The notes below the pieces were generated by a model. It made no database searches. It had not been told where the DNA came from and was given only the letters and a program-made list of their open reading frames with translations. The position numbers and the translations under genes are program-made. From Sphingomonadales bacterium (GTDB lineage Bacteria > Pseudomonadota > Alphaproteobacteria > Sphingomonadales > Sphingomonadaceae): a stretch of DNA of 64,000 bases. Location: assembly GCA_016720115.1 (NCBI GenBank), contig JADJXT010000001.1, forward strand, positions 1-64,000, written 5' to 3'. Positions 34,591 to 43,149 of this stretch are shown piece after piece. Each line of letters starts with the position of its first letter. The stretch's first letter is position 1.

Positions 34591-35337
34591 TTGGCATTAC
34601 CCCCGACCGACAAGCGCGCCGCAACCGATGAGGCTTTTCTGCGCGAAGTCGACGATGCCGTCCGTGCGGGCGACCTTGAAAATTTCTGGAAACGCTATGG
34701 CCGCTGGCTGGCCATTGCCCTTGTCATCGGGCTCGCGGCATTTGGCGGCTGGATCTATTGGCAGAACCAGCAGGCCGCAGCCGCCGAAAAGCAGGGCGAA
34801 ACATTCATCCTGGCTGTCGAAAAATTGCAGGGCGGCAATGTCGCAGCCGCAAAGGCCGATTTCGGCAAACTGGCCAAAGCCGAACAGCCCGGCTATCGCG
34901 CCATGGCGCAGATCCTGCTCGCCAACATCACTGCCGCAGAGGGCAACACAAAGAAGGCCATCGCCGATTATGCCAAGGTGGCGGGCGATGAAAGCCTGCC
35001 CCAGCCGATGCGCGATCTTGCACTAATCCGCCAGACAACGGTCGAGTTCGACACATTGCCACCGCAGCAGGTGATCGACCGGCTGAAGCCGCTTGCCAAG
35101 CCCGGCACCGCCTGGTTCGGCAGTGCAGGTGAGATGACTGCAATCAGCTACATGAAAATGGGCAAGGACAATCTGGCTGGCCCCATTTTCGCCCAGATTG
35201 CAAAGCAGGAAGATCTGCCCCAGACATTGCGCGCACGGGCGCAGCAGATGGCCGGGGCATTGGGGGTGGATACCGTTCAGCTTGACGCAAAGCCGACCGG
35301 TGCATCTGCGGCAGCGGATGCAGGAAAGGACAAGTAA
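34591..35337 (+). CDS. YfgM-like membrane-anchored TPR protein
   Basis: 248 residues from TTG 34591, which has AGGAGG six bases upstream. One helix (about 38-55, RWLAIALVIGLAAFGGWIYW) then a periplasmic domain of helical repeats with NVAAAKADFGKLAK and NTKKAIADYAKVAG. YfgM is an ancillary SecYEG/periplasmic chaperone partner encoded before bamB and der, as here. Four bp before bamB. Confidence 0.85.
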   Translation: MALPPTDKRAATDEAFLREVDDAVRAGDLENFWKRYGRWLAIALVIGLAAFGGWIYWQNQQAAAAEKQGETFILAVEKLQGGNVAAAKADFGKLAKAEQPGYRAMAQILLANITAAEGNTKKAIADYAKVAGDESLPQPMRDLALIRQTTVEFDTLPPQQVIDRLKPLAKPGTAWFGSAGEMTAISYMKMGKDNLAGPIFAQIAKQEDLPQTLRARAQQMAGALGVDTVQLDAKPTGASAAADAGKDK

Positions 35338-35341
35338 GTCT

Positions 35342-36667
35342 GTGAAGAAACAAGCGATCATATTCTCTTCGCTGGTAGCCGTTGCGCTGCTTGGTGGCTG
35401 CTCGGCGCTTGGCGGCGGCGACAAGAAGGACACGCCCACCATCGGCAAGCGGATCGACATTCTGGGCACCGAGGCAGATACTGTGGCGGATCCAAATCTG
35501 GCCGGTATTTCCGTAATCCTGCCGCCCGTCGCGACGAACGCGAACTGGTCGCAACCAGGCGGGAACGCTGCCAAATCCCCCGGCCATCTGATGCTGGCTG
35601 AGGCGCCCCAGCGTGCCTGGAGCGCCCAGATAGCGGGCGCCAGCAACCGGATGCGGCTCGCCGCAACCCCCGTCATCCATGATGGCAAGCTTTATGTCAT
35701 CGATACCGACGCCGTGGTCAGCGCGTTCGATGCCGCCAGCGGATCGAAATTATGGACCACAGCGCTTGCCGTCGACAAAGATGGAAAGCCTTCGCGGTTT
35801 GGCGGCGGCGTCAGCACCGATGGCACCTCCGTTTTCGCCACCAATGGCGTCGGCGACGTTGCAGCCCTCGATGCCAGCAATGGCGCGATCAAATGGACCA
35901 AGCGTCCGGCAGGGCCGTTGCGCGGTGCCCCGACCCTGTCGAACAGCAACGCCTATGTGATGACGCAGGACAACCAGATTTACGCCGTGCGGATGAGCGA
36001 TGGCGAATCGCAATGGAACGAAGCTGGCCCCGTCGGCGCATCGGGAATCTTTGGAGTCGCCGCTCCCGCAGCAGCGCAGGGAACCGTCATCGCCGGCTAT
36101 TCGACCGGTGAACTCGCGGCCTATCGCTACGAAAATGGCCGCACCGTCTGGAACGACACGCTGTCGCGCACTGCCATGTCTACCAGCGTTTCGACGCTGA
36201 CCGACATCGACGCCGATCCCGTGATCGACCGCGGTCGGGTGTTCGCGCTCGGCCAGGGCGGCCGCATGGCGGCTTATGAACTGGTAACCGGCCAGCGTAT
36301 CTGGGAAATCAACATTGCGGGCATCTCCACTCCTGTCGTCTCCGGCGAATGGGTCTTTGTAATGACCAGCGACGCCAAGCTGCTCTGCGTCCAGCGCGCG
36401 AGCGGCAAGATCCGCTGGATTTCCAAATTGCCACGCTATCGCGACGAGGAAGACAAGAAGGGCGTTATCACCTGGCGCGGCCCGGTACTCGCCAATGGCC
36501 GCCTCATCGTCGCCAACAGCGAAGGCCAGATCTGGTCGGTTTCCGCTGGCGAGGGCTCGGCGAGCCTGCTGGTCGACATCAATGCGCCGGTTTCGGTTGC
36601 CCCGGTGGTTGCCAACAACACGCTCTACATCCTCGACGATAGTGGACGCCTGACCGCGTTCCGTTAA
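35342..36667 (+). CDS. bamB: Outer-membrane assembly lipoprotein BamB
   Basis: 441 residues from GTG. Lipoprotein signal KKQAIIFSSLVAVALLGGCS with lipobox LGGC. An eight-bladed PQQ-type beta-propeller follows, with recurrent blade motifs (LYVIDTDAVVSAFDAASGSK; VAALDASNGAIKW; YAVRMSDGESQW; LLCVQRASGKIRW; LYILDDSGRLTAF). It supports BamA in outer-membrane protein insertion. The conserved yfgM-bamB-der order supports the call. Confidence 0.93.
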   Translation: MKKQAIIFSSLVAVALLGGCSALGGGDKKDTPTIGKRIDILGTEADTVADPNLAGISVILPPVATNANWSQPGGNAAKSPGHLMLAEAPQRAWSAQIAGASNRMRLAATPVIHDGKLYVIDTDAVVSAFDAASGSKLWTTALAVDKDGKPSRFGGGVSTDGTSVFATNGVGDVAALDASNGAIKWTKRPAGPLRGAPTLSNSNAYVMTQDNQIYAVRMSDGESQWNEAGPVGASGIFGVAAPAAAQGTVIAGYSTGELAAYRYENGRTVWNDTLSRTAMSTSVSTLTDIDADPVIDRGRVFALGQGGRMAAYELVTGQRIWEINIAGISTPVVSGEWVFVMTSDAKLLCVQRASGKIRWISKLPRYRDEEDKKGVITWRGPVLANGRLIVANSEGQIWSVSAGEGSASLLVDINAPVSVAPVVANNTLYILDDSGRLTAFR

Positions 36668-36702
36668 AAATGAAAGTGCGCCTAGACGGGTCAATTAGCA
36701 AA

Positions 36703-36791
36703 CCGTAGCCCTGAGCCTGTCGAAGGGCGCCTCAAGGTTTCAACCGCGGCTTCTGGCTGGGAAGCGTGCTTCGACAAGCTCAGCACTACGG
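36703..36791. repeat. Paired CTGAGC-TGTCGAAG REP unit
   Basis: Two inverted arms (36703-36727 and 36767-36791), CCGTAG...CTGAGC.TGTCGAAG against its complement with a few mismatches. It lies between bamB and der and would form a long hairpin. One arm type also occurs at 8612-8631. Confidence 0.75.
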
Positions 36792-36818
36792 TGTTATTGT
36801 TCTCAGGAGTAATTCCCA

Positions 36819-38192
36819 ATGCTGCCGTCAGTCGCGATTATTGGACGTCCGAATGTTGGCAAGTCGACCTTGTTCAACCGCCTTGTCGGCAAGAAAATCG
36901 CGCTGGTCGACGACCAGCCGGGGGTAACGCGTGACCGGCGGGAGGGCGATGCCAGGCTGTTCGACCTCAAATTCCGGATCGTCGACACGGCTGGCTATGA
37001 AGATGACGATGCAGCCACCCTGCCGGGGCGGATGCGGCAACAGACCGAAGCTGCGCTTGCAGGCGCTTCTGCCGCGCTGTTCGTCATCGACGGGCGCGCA
37101 GGCGTCACCCCGCTCGACGAGGAAATTGCCCGTTGGCTGCGCAGCAGCGACAAGCCGATCGTCCTCGTCATCAACAAGGCAGAGGGCAAGAAGGCCGACG
37201 ACACGCTGATGGAGGCGTTCTCACTCGGCTTTGGGGAGGCTGTAGCGATCAGCGCCGAGCATGGAGAGGGCATGGCGGACCTGTTCCAGGCACTGCTCCC
37301 TTATGTTGATGAGGGCGAGGAAGAGCATTTCGATGTCGAAGCCCCCGATGCGCCGCTGCAACTGGCGATTGTCGGTCGGCCCAATGCGGGCAAATCGACT
37401 TTGGTGAACAAGCTGCTGGGCGAGAACAGGCTGGTGACAGGGCCCGAAGCCGGCATCACGCGCGACAGCATTGCGATCGACTGGATATGGCACGATCCCA
37501 ATCCCTCCGATCCTGACCTTACCGAACGGCGTATCCGCCTCATTGACACGGCAGGGATGCGCAAGCGCGCGCGGGTGCAGGAGAAGCTGGAAAAGCTGTC
37601 GGTCGCCGATACGCGCCGGGCAATCGACTTTGCCGAGGTTGTCGTGCTGTTGCTCGACGCAACCAAGGGGCTGGAACATCAGGATCTGAAGATTGCAGAT
37701 CATGTGATCGAGGAAGGCCGCGCGCTGATCATCGCGATCAACAAATGGGATGTGGCCGAACATGCCTCCAGCCTGTTCAACGGCATCAAGGCTGCGCTCG
37801 ACGAAGGCCTCTCGCAGTTGAAGGGCGTTCCTGTGCTCGCGGTTTCCGCCGCGACAGGCAAGGGGCTCGACCAGATGCTGAAGGCCGCATTTGAAGCGCG
37901 CGAAAGCTGGAACCGCCGCGTGCCGACGGGCCAGCTCAACCGCTGGTTCGAAGAAGCGGTAGCCGCCAATCCACCCCCGGCACCGGGTGGCAAGCGCATC
38001 AAGCTGCGTTATGTGACGCAGGCACGCAACCGCCCACCGACCTTTGTCGTCTTCGGCAACCGCACTGACCAGTTGCCTGACAGCTATCGCCGCTATTTGC
38101 TCAACGGCATTCGCCGCGATCTGGGCTTCGGCGCAGTGCCCGTGCGGATGAATTTCCGTTCGTCGAAAAACCCCTTCGCCGACAAGGATTAG
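36819..38192 (+). CDS. der: Ribosome-assembly GTPase Der (EngA)
   Basis: 457 residues with two tandem GTPase domains. First G1 is GRPNVGKST (about 8-16), with DTAGYEDD as G3 and NKAEGK as G4. Second G1 is GRPNAGKST (186-194), with DTAGMRKRAR as G3 and NKWDVAEH as G4. A KH-like C-terminal domain follows. It acts in 50S maturation. Preceded by CAGGAG nine bases before the ATG. Confidence 0.97.
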   Translation: MLPSVAIIGRPNVGKSTLFNRLVGKKIALVDDQPGVTRDRREGDARLFDLKFRIVDTAGYEDDDAATLPGRMRQQTEAALAGASAALFVIDGRAGVTPLDEEIARWLRSSDKPIVLVINKAEGKKADDTLMEAFSLGFGEAVAISAEHGEGMADLFQALLPYVDEGEEEHFDVEAPDAPLQLAIVGRPNAGKSTLVNKLLGENRLVTGPEAGITRDSIAIDWIWHDPNPSDPDLTERRIRLIDTAGMRKRARVQEKLEKLSVADTRRAIDFAEVVVLLLDATKGLEHQDLKIADHVIEEGRALIIAINKWDVAEHASSLFNGIKAALDEGLSQLKGVPVLAVSAATGKGLDQMLKAAFEARESWNRRVPTGQLNRWFEEAVAANPPPAPGGKRIKLRYVTQARNRPPTFVVFGNRTDQLPDSYRRYLLNGIRRDLGFGAVPVRMNFRSSKNPFADKD

Positions 38193-38201
38193 GGCGTCAT
38201 T

Positions 38202-38660
38202 TCAATCGGCAATGTGCACCCTGCCCCGCCCTGAAACTGTCGCTACGAGGATATTGTTTCCAGGGGCGAATCTGACGCGCACGGCATCCCCCAACTGTCC
38301 GGCTTCAATGGCAACGGCCTGATAATTGACGCTGTAGCTTTCACCCGCAATCACAACCTGCACGCTTTCGCCGCGCTGGACGAGAACCGATTGCGTCCCA
38401 CTTGCCATGTCGCGTTGCGCGCCGCGCACCAATGGTACGCGAAAGCGCCAGCCCAATTGCGCGCAGGTGATTTCAAAACCTGATTGCTGCACCGGCTCGA
38501 TGCTCGGCGGCTGCGGGCAGCGCGCGAGCCGAAGGCGGGGGTCGATCGGTGCAGATTGGCCTAAGCTCGCCTGTGAGAGCCGCACGTCAAGCGCTCGAAT
38601 ATCCTCAAGAGCGGGCTGCGCTGCGGCCAGCAACGGTAAAAGCGGAAGCAAGATCGTCAT
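38202..38660 (-). CDS. flgA: Flagellar P-ring chaperone FlgA (short form)
   Basis: 152 residues. Signal peptide MTILLPLLPLLAAAQP, then the SAF-like FlgA domain with VPLVRGAQRDMASG, VLVQRGESVQVVIAG and LGDAVRVRF. It helps FlgI assemble in the periplasm. Divergent from flgB with its own sigma-54 promoter 31 bp upstream. The frame extends upstream through that promoter, so ATG 38660 is chosen. Shorter than typical FlgA (about 220), lacking much of the N-terminal part. Confidence 0.87.
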   Translation of the reverse strand: MTILLPLLPLLAAAQPALEDIRALDVRLSQASLGQSAPIDPRLRLARCPQPPSIEPVQQSGFEITCAQLGWRFRVPLVRGAQRDMASGTQSVLVQRGESVQVVIAGESYSVNYQAVAIEAGQLGDAVRVRFAPGNNILVATVSGRGRVHIAD

Positions 38661-38690
38661 TGCAAGTCTCCATTGATGTATGACCGCTAC

Positions 38691-38706
38691 AGCAACGCTC
38701 GTGCCA
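38691..38706 (-). promoter_or_regulatory. Sigma-54 promoter for flgA
   Basis: On the minus strand TGGCAC, five bases (GAGCG), TTGCT: a match to the -24/-12 consensus TGGCAC-N5-TTGCW, with GG and GC exactly ten bases apart. The predicted start site is about 20 bp before the flgA ATG. Confidence 0.82.
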
Positions 38707-38839
38707 CTTAGGGCCAAAGCAGGTGATACAAGCCTTTCCGGCGACCCATGCTGCTGCACTGTCAATAATCCGGCAGGTTTGGGCGACGCATCGACTGCGA
38801 CATGCTCTAGGCATTGAATTCAGGCTGTTTTCTGCAAAT

Positions 38840-38855
38840 TGGCACAGCCGTTGCT
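38840..38855 (+). promoter_or_regulatory. Sigma-54 promoter for the flgB operon
   Basis: TGGCAC, five bases (AGCCG), TTGCT: consensus -24/-12 spacing. Forty-nine bp upstream of flgB, and the only strong promoter seen before the whole flgB-motB run. It mirrors the flgA promoter 134 bp away, so an activator between them could drive both. Confidence 0.85.
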
Positions 38856-38903
38856 GTTTCCGATCGAGAGCCCGTTTGGGTGAATGGATGAAAGGAACGG
38901 CTT

Positions 38904-39242
38904 ATGCCATCCGACGAACTGTTCGGCATGCACGCCGCCGCACTGCAACTGCGCAGCCAGCGAATGGCGATGCTTGCCTCGAACATCGCCAATGCAGCGA
39001 CGCCCAATTACAAGGCGCGCGACATGGATTTTTCGAAGGCGCTGTCGCAAGCTGAGCGAGGGCAGTCGACAGAAAGTGCGATCTCCTACCGCATCCCGCT
39101 GCAACCGTCGCTCGATGGGAATACCGTCGAAATGGCGACCGAGCAGACCGCCTTTGCGGAAAATGCACTCGCCTACCGGTCGAGCCTCGCCTTTCTCAAC
39201 GGGCGTATCAGCACGCTGAGCCGCGCGCTGAGAGGAGAATGA
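38904..39242 (+). CDS. flgB: Flagellar rod protein FlgB
   Basis: 112 residues, proximal rod subunit exported by the flagellar type III system. N-terminal LRSQRMAMLASNIANAATPN is the axial-protein signature, followed by YKARDMDF. The C-terminal part AFAENALAYRSSLAFLNGRI pairs in the coiled coil. ATG preceded by GAAAGGAACGGCTT. First gene of the flg operon. Confidence 0.94.
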   Translation: MPSDELFGMHAAALQLRSQRMAMLASNIANAATPNYKARDMDFSKALSQAERGQSTESAISYRIPLQPSLDGNTVEMATEQTAFAENALAYRSSLAFLNGRISTLSRALRGE

Positions 39243-39244
39243 GC

Positions 39245-39649
39245 ATGGGCAACAATCTGTCGCTTTTCGACATTAGCGGGCGCGCAATGGCCGCGCAGCT
39301 GGTGCGGCTGAACACCACGGCTTCAAATCTTGCCAATGCCGGATCGGTATCGGGCAGCGAGGCCAGCGCCTATCGCGCGATGAAGCCCGTCTTTCGCACC
39401 ATGATGGGCGAGGCCGGAACCGCAACCGTCATTATCGATCAGGTAACACAGACCGCAAGCACGCCGACCAAGCGCCACGACCCCGCCCACCCCCTTGCCG
39501 ACAAGGACGGCAATGTCTGGGAAGCCGCAGTCGATAGCGCCGCCGAACTGGTCGAGATGGTCGAAACCGCCCGGCAATATCAGAATAATGTTCAGGTCCT
39601 CTCCACTGCAAAGGGCCTGATTTCCGAAACCCTCAGACTGGGACAATGA
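39245..39649 (+). CDS. flgC: Flagellar rod protein FlgC
   Basis: 134 residues. SGRAMAAQLVRLNTTASNLANA is the axial signature, and VEMVETARQYQNNVQVLSTAKGL the C-terminal coil. ATG 39245 has AGGAG seven bases upstream; ATG 39239 overlaps the flgB stop and is also possible. It builds the proximal rod with FlgB and FlgF. Confidence 0.93.
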   Translation: MGNNLSLFDISGRAMAAQLVRLNTTASNLANAGSVSGSEASAYRAMKPVFRTMMGEAGTATVIIDQVTQTASTPTKRHDPAHPLADKDGNVWEAAVDSAAELVEMVETARQYQNNVQVLSTAKGLISETLRLGQ

Positions 39650-39954
39650 CGATGACCGCAATTCAGCAAACAAATTCACTCAACATGCCTGTTGTCCCGC
39701 AGGGGCAGGGCGAACGCAAGCTCGACCAGACCGATTTCCTGCAGCTGATGTCAACCCAGCTGCAACAGCAGGATCCGTTCGACCCGGTCGATAACCAGAC
39801 GATGGTTGCCCAGATGGCGCAGTTTTCGAGCGTTGCCGGGATTTCAGAAATGAATGCCTCGCTGCGTAGCATTGCCGATCAGATCGCGGCGCAAACCGCA
39901 TTGCTGGGCGACATTCGTGCGACGACTTTGCCGACTGTGATGCCGGATCCGTAG
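39646..39954 (+). CDS. flgD: Hook-capping protein FlgD, N-terminal-only form
   Basis: 102 residues, about half the usual length (220 or more). The conserved N-terminal part is complete: LDQTDFLQLMSTQLQQQDPFDPVDN, then AQMAQFSSVAGISEMN. The C-terminal FlgD-Ig/Tudor region is absent; the gene stops at TVMPDP, followed directly by a REP unit. The frame is intact, so this looks like a genuine short form or an old truncation. FlgD caps the growing hook. Confidence 0.88.
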   Translation: MTMTAIQQTNSLNMPVVPQGQGERKLDQTDFLQLMSTQLQQQDPFDPVDNQTMVAQMAQFSSVAGISEMNASLRSIADQIAAQTALLGDIRATTLPTVMPDP

Positions 39955-39962
39955 TCCTTACT

Positions 39963-40072
39963 TCGTCATTCCCGCGAAGGCGGGGAACGCAGTGACGGAA
40001 CGTCAATCCAACTCCTGCCGTTGAAATTTGCACCACAGGGGTTGGACCCCCCGCCTTCGCGGGGGTGACGAA
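39963..40072. repeat. TCGTCATTCCCGCGAAGGCGGG REP pair
   Basis: Arms at 39963-39986 and 40050-40072 are inverted copies of the TCATYCCCGCGAAGGCGGG unit. Single or paired copies also occur at 46804-46829, 49812-49900 and 61552-61644. It sits between flgD and flgE and may set their relative expression by hairpin formation. Confidence 0.8.
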
Positions 40073-40113
40073 TTGAGGATGGGATTGAAAATGAAATTGA
40101 AAGGAACCAATCC

Positions 40114-40941
40114 ATGTCTTTCTACACTTCGCTTTCGGGCCTGAAGGCCGCGCAGACCGACCTCTCAGTCACCTCGAACAACCTCGCAAATGTCGGCTCG
40201 ACAGGCTTCAAGAAAAGTCGCGCGCAATTTGGCGATCTGTTTGCCAGCGCCCCAACGCAGACGACAAAGATGATTGCCGGACAAGGCGCGCGCCTCAACG
40301 CCGTGGTCCAGCAGTTCACGCAAGGCACACTTGAGGCGAGCGACAAGACGCTCGATCTCGCTATCGCCGGTGAAGGGTTTTTCGTGACCCAGGGCGACCC
40401 GCCACGCGCCGCGGTGACATATACCCGCAACGGCGCGTTCCAGGTCAACGCCAACCGGCAAGTGGTCGATACCGTCGGATCGACACTGCAATTGCTTCCC
40501 GTCGATGCTGGCGGCAATGTTACCGGCAATACGCTGGCGGACGCGTTTGATTTCGTCCTTCCCGCCAATGCGCCCGGCAATCCGACCGTGGCGCTGGTCA
40601 ATGTTTCGGTCGGGATCGATGGTCTGGTGACCGCCACCTATGCCGACGGTTCGGACGAGGTGCTTGGCAAGGTCGCGATGGCCAGCTTCACCGCACAGGA
40701 AGGTTTGCGCCCCGTCGGTGACGGACATTGGCAGTCGACCGGCGACAGCGGACCACCCGCAATCGACGCCGCAACCAATGGCCCGCTGGGGACAATCCGC
40801 TCGGGCGCACTGGAACGCGCCAATGTCGATGTAACCGAAGAACTGGTCGCACTGATTTCCGCCCAGCGGAACTTCCAGGCCAACGCCAAGGCGATCGAAA
40901 CCGCGTCGAACATGACGCAGGCCATCGTCAGTATCCGCTAA
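40114..40941 (+). CDS. flgE: Flagellar hook protein FlgE (short)
   Basis: 275 residues, well below the 400 or so usual. N-terminus SFYTSLSGLKAAQTDLSVTS then NNLANVGSTGFK; C-terminus VDVTEELVALISAQRNFQAN then AKAIETASNMTQ. Both D0/D1 halves are present, so the missing length is in the outer D2 region. Good AAGGAA site before ATG. It forms the hook. Confidence 0.9.
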   Translation: MSFYTSLSGLKAAQTDLSVTSNNLANVGSTGFKKSRAQFGDLFASAPTQTTKMIAGQGARLNAVVQQFTQGTLEASDKTLDLAIAGEGFFVTQGDPPRAAVTYTRNGAFQVNANRQVVDTVGSTLQLLPVDAGGNVTGNTLADAFDFVLPANAPGNPTVALVNVSVGIDGLVTATYADGSDEVLGKVAMASFTAQEGLRPVGDGHWQSTGDSGPPAIDAATNGPLGTIRSGALERANVDVTEELVALISAQRNFQANAKAIETASNMTQAIVSIR

Positions 40942-40951
40942 GTCCTGACCG

Positions 40952-41695
40952 ATGGACCGCCTGATCTACACCAGCCTGACTGCCCTGCGTGGCGCGCAAG
41001 CGCGGCAGACGGCGACGGCGAACAACCTTGCCAATGTCTCGACGCCGGGCTTTCGCACCGAAATGGCCGAAGCGCAGGCCATCTGGCTGCGAGGGCCCCA
41101 AATCGATGGCCGTGCAGTTGCCAGCGAAGAAGTGATCGGCGCCGATATGCACGCCGGGACGGTGATCTCCACCGGTCGGGAACTCGACATCGCTATCGAG
41201 GGCAGCGCGTTGCTCGGCGTGCAGGCGCCCAACGGCGAGGAAGCCTATACCAGGCGCGGTGATTTGCAGCTCGCCGAAAGCGGGCTTCTCACCACTGGCG
41301 ACGGGCATCCGGTGCTCGGAACACAAGGCTCGGTGATCGTGCCGCCCGCCGACAGCGTCCATATTGACCGGGACGGTCGGCTATGGGTTGTCCCGCAAGG
41401 CGGCGATCCGCAGGCTCCGCAAGAGGTGGCCAGACTCAAACTGGCCAGCCCGGTCGGCTCGACGGTGCTGAAGGGCCTCGACGGACTGTTCCGTGTTCCG
41501 GGTGGCGGCATCCTGCCCGAAGACCCGGAGGCGCGGGTGAAAAGCGGCGCGCTCGAAGGATCGAATGTCAACGCCACGCTGGCGCTCACCGAGATGATTG
41601 AGGCGAGCCGCAACTGGGATGTGCAACTCAAGATGATCGGCGATGCGCGCGACCTCGATGCCGCGACCGCAGAGTTGATGCAGCTTCCACAATAA
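40952..41695 (+). CDS. flgF: Flagellar rod protein FlgF
   Basis: 247 residues. MDRLIYTSLTALRGAQARQT and NNLANVSTPGFRTEM at the N-terminus; GSNVNATLALTEMIEASRNW and DVQLKMIGDARDLD at the C-terminus. A proximal rod component of normal length, ten bp before flgG. Confidence 0.93.
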   Translation: MDRLIYTSLTALRGAQARQTATANNLANVSTPGFRTEMAEAQAIWLRGPQIDGRAVASEEVIGADMHAGTVISTGRELDIAIEGSALLGVQAPNGEEAYTRRGDLQLAESGLLTTGDGHPVLGTQGSVIVPPADSVHIDRDGRLWVVPQGGDPQAPQEVARLKLASPVGSTVLKGLDGLFRVPGGGILPEDPEARVKSGALEGSNVNATLALTEMIEASRNWDVQLKMIGDARDLDAATAELMQLPQ

Positions 41696-41705
41696 GGAGA
41701 AGGAT

Positions 41706-42494
41706 ATGGGCATCGGCGCACTTCACGTCGCGCGCACCGGATTGGATGCGCAGAATTTCCGGATGCAGGTGATCGCGAACAATCTTGCCAATGTGAACAC
41801 TACCGGGTTCAAGCGCGACCGGGCAAATTTCGAAACGCTGGCCTATCAGGCCATGCTGACGCCGGGTTCGCCTTCTTCGGCGCAGAATCTCTATGCGGTC
41901 GGTTTCAACCTCGGCACCGGGGTTCAGATGACGGGCACCGCGCGCATCGATTTGCAGGGAACGCTGTCGACCACCGGCAATGCGCTTGACGTCGCGATCG
42001 AGGGAGCGGGCTTTTTTCAGGTCGAAATGCCCGACGGACGGATCGGCTATACAAGGGCAGGCAATTTCAGCCTTTCGGCGCAGGGCACGATCGTGACCCC
42101 CGATGGCATGCCGATCAGCCCGCAAATCCAGATACCCGATGGCGCAAGTGCAGTTGCGATTGCTGCCGACGGCACCGTCTCAGCCTCGGTGCCCGGGCAG
42201 GCGGAAGCAACTGTGCTCGGCCAGATCGAAACCGCGCGGTTTGTGAACCCATCCGGCTTGCAGGCGATCGGCAATAATTTGCTTGTCGAAACCGCTGCCT
42301 CGGGCGCGCCGCAGATAGGCACCGCAGGTGCCGAAGGCCGCGGGACACTGCGCAGCGGTGCGCTCGAAAGCTCCAACGTCAACGTTGTCGAGGAACTGGT
42401 CGACATGATCGAAACGCAACGTGCCTATGAGGTCAATTCCAAGATGATCCAGGCCGCAGACGAAATGATGCGCAATGCTGCACAGAATCTGTAA
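41706..42494 (+). CDS. flgG: Distal rod protein FlgG
   Basis: 262 residues, normal length. GIGALHVARTGLDAQNFRMQ then VIANNLANVNTTGFKRDRAN at the N-terminus; SSNVNVVEELVDMIETQRAY then EVNSKMIQAADEM at the C-terminus. AAGGAGAAGGAT precedes the ATG. Overlaps the flgH frame by 20 bp. Confidence 0.95.
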   Translation: MGIGALHVARTGLDAQNFRMQVIANNLANVNTTGFKRDRANFETLAYQAMLTPGSPSSAQNLYAVGFNLGTGVQMTGTARIDLQGTLSTTGNALDVAIEGAGFFQVEMPDGRIGYTRAGNFSLSAQGTIVTPDGMPISPQIQIPDGASAVAIAADGTVSASVPGQAEATVLGQIETARFVNPSGLQAIGNNLLVETAASGAPQIGTAGAEGRGTLRSGALESSNVNVVEELVDMIETQRAYEVNSKMIQAADEMMRNAAQNL

Positions 42495-43149
42495 GCGGGA
42501 GGGGAACTGGGTCGCACTCGCCCTGATGGCACTCGCCTCTCCAGCCACCGCCAAAGACAAACTGCCACCCGACGCGTTCGCGGCGACCGCTCCTGCCCCC
42601 TTACCCGAACCTGCTGCGAACGGTGCGATCTTCCAGAGCGACGGCTATACACCGCTGACGTCGGGAAATCGCGCAGGTGCGGTGGGTGATATCGTCACCA
42701 TCCAGCTGGTCGAACGTATGTCGGCATCGAAAAGCAACAGCGCCAGCACCGGACGCAATGGCTCGATCGGCGTCACTCCCCCAGTCACCGGCCCGCTCGA
42801 TCTTTTTTCGCCCACAGATATAAATATGGGCGGCGATCAGTCGTTCAAAGGCAAGGGCGAGGCCGCCCAGACAAGCAGTTTGAACGGAGAGATCAGCGTG
42901 ACAATTGCCGCCGTCTATCCCAACGGAACCATGCTGGTGCGCGGTGAGAAAACGCTCACCCTCAATCGCGGCGATGATCGAATCCAGTTTTCGGGGATCA
43001 TTCGCGCTGCCGATATTTCCGCCGACAATCGCATCCCGTCCAGCCGGGTCGCCGATGCGAAAATCCGCTACACCGGTAATGGCGAAATCGCACGCGCCAG
43101 CAAGCAGGGCTGGCTGCAGCGCTTCTTCTCAAAGATAAGCCCGTTCTAA
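42475..43149 (+). CDS. flgH: L-ring protein FlgH lacking a lipobox
   Basis: 224 residues. Mature region hallmarks: GDIVTIQLVERMSASKSNS, SLNGEISVTIAAVYPNGTM, RIQFSGIIRAADISADNRIP, and the C-terminal amphipathic end. The N-terminus is MLHRICKREGN, a hydrophobic WVALALMALA, then SPATAKD. This resembles a signal peptidase I site with no Cys at the cleavage point, whereas FlgH is normally a lipoprotein. GGGAGGGG at 42498-42505 is not well placed for any start: ATG 42475 precedes it and ATG 42526 is about 20 bp past it. The true start is therefore uncertain. Confidence 0.85.
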   Translation: MLHRICKREGNWVALALMALASPATAKDKLPPDAFAATAPAPLPEPAANGAIFQSDGYTPLTSGNRAGAVGDIVTIQLVERMSASKSNSASTGRNGSIGVTPPVTGPLDLFSPTDINMGGDQSFKGKGEAAQTSSLNGEISVTIAAVYPNGTMLVRGEKTLTLNRGDDRIQFSGIIRAADISADNRIPSSRVADAKIRYTGNGEIARASKQGWLQRFFSKISPF

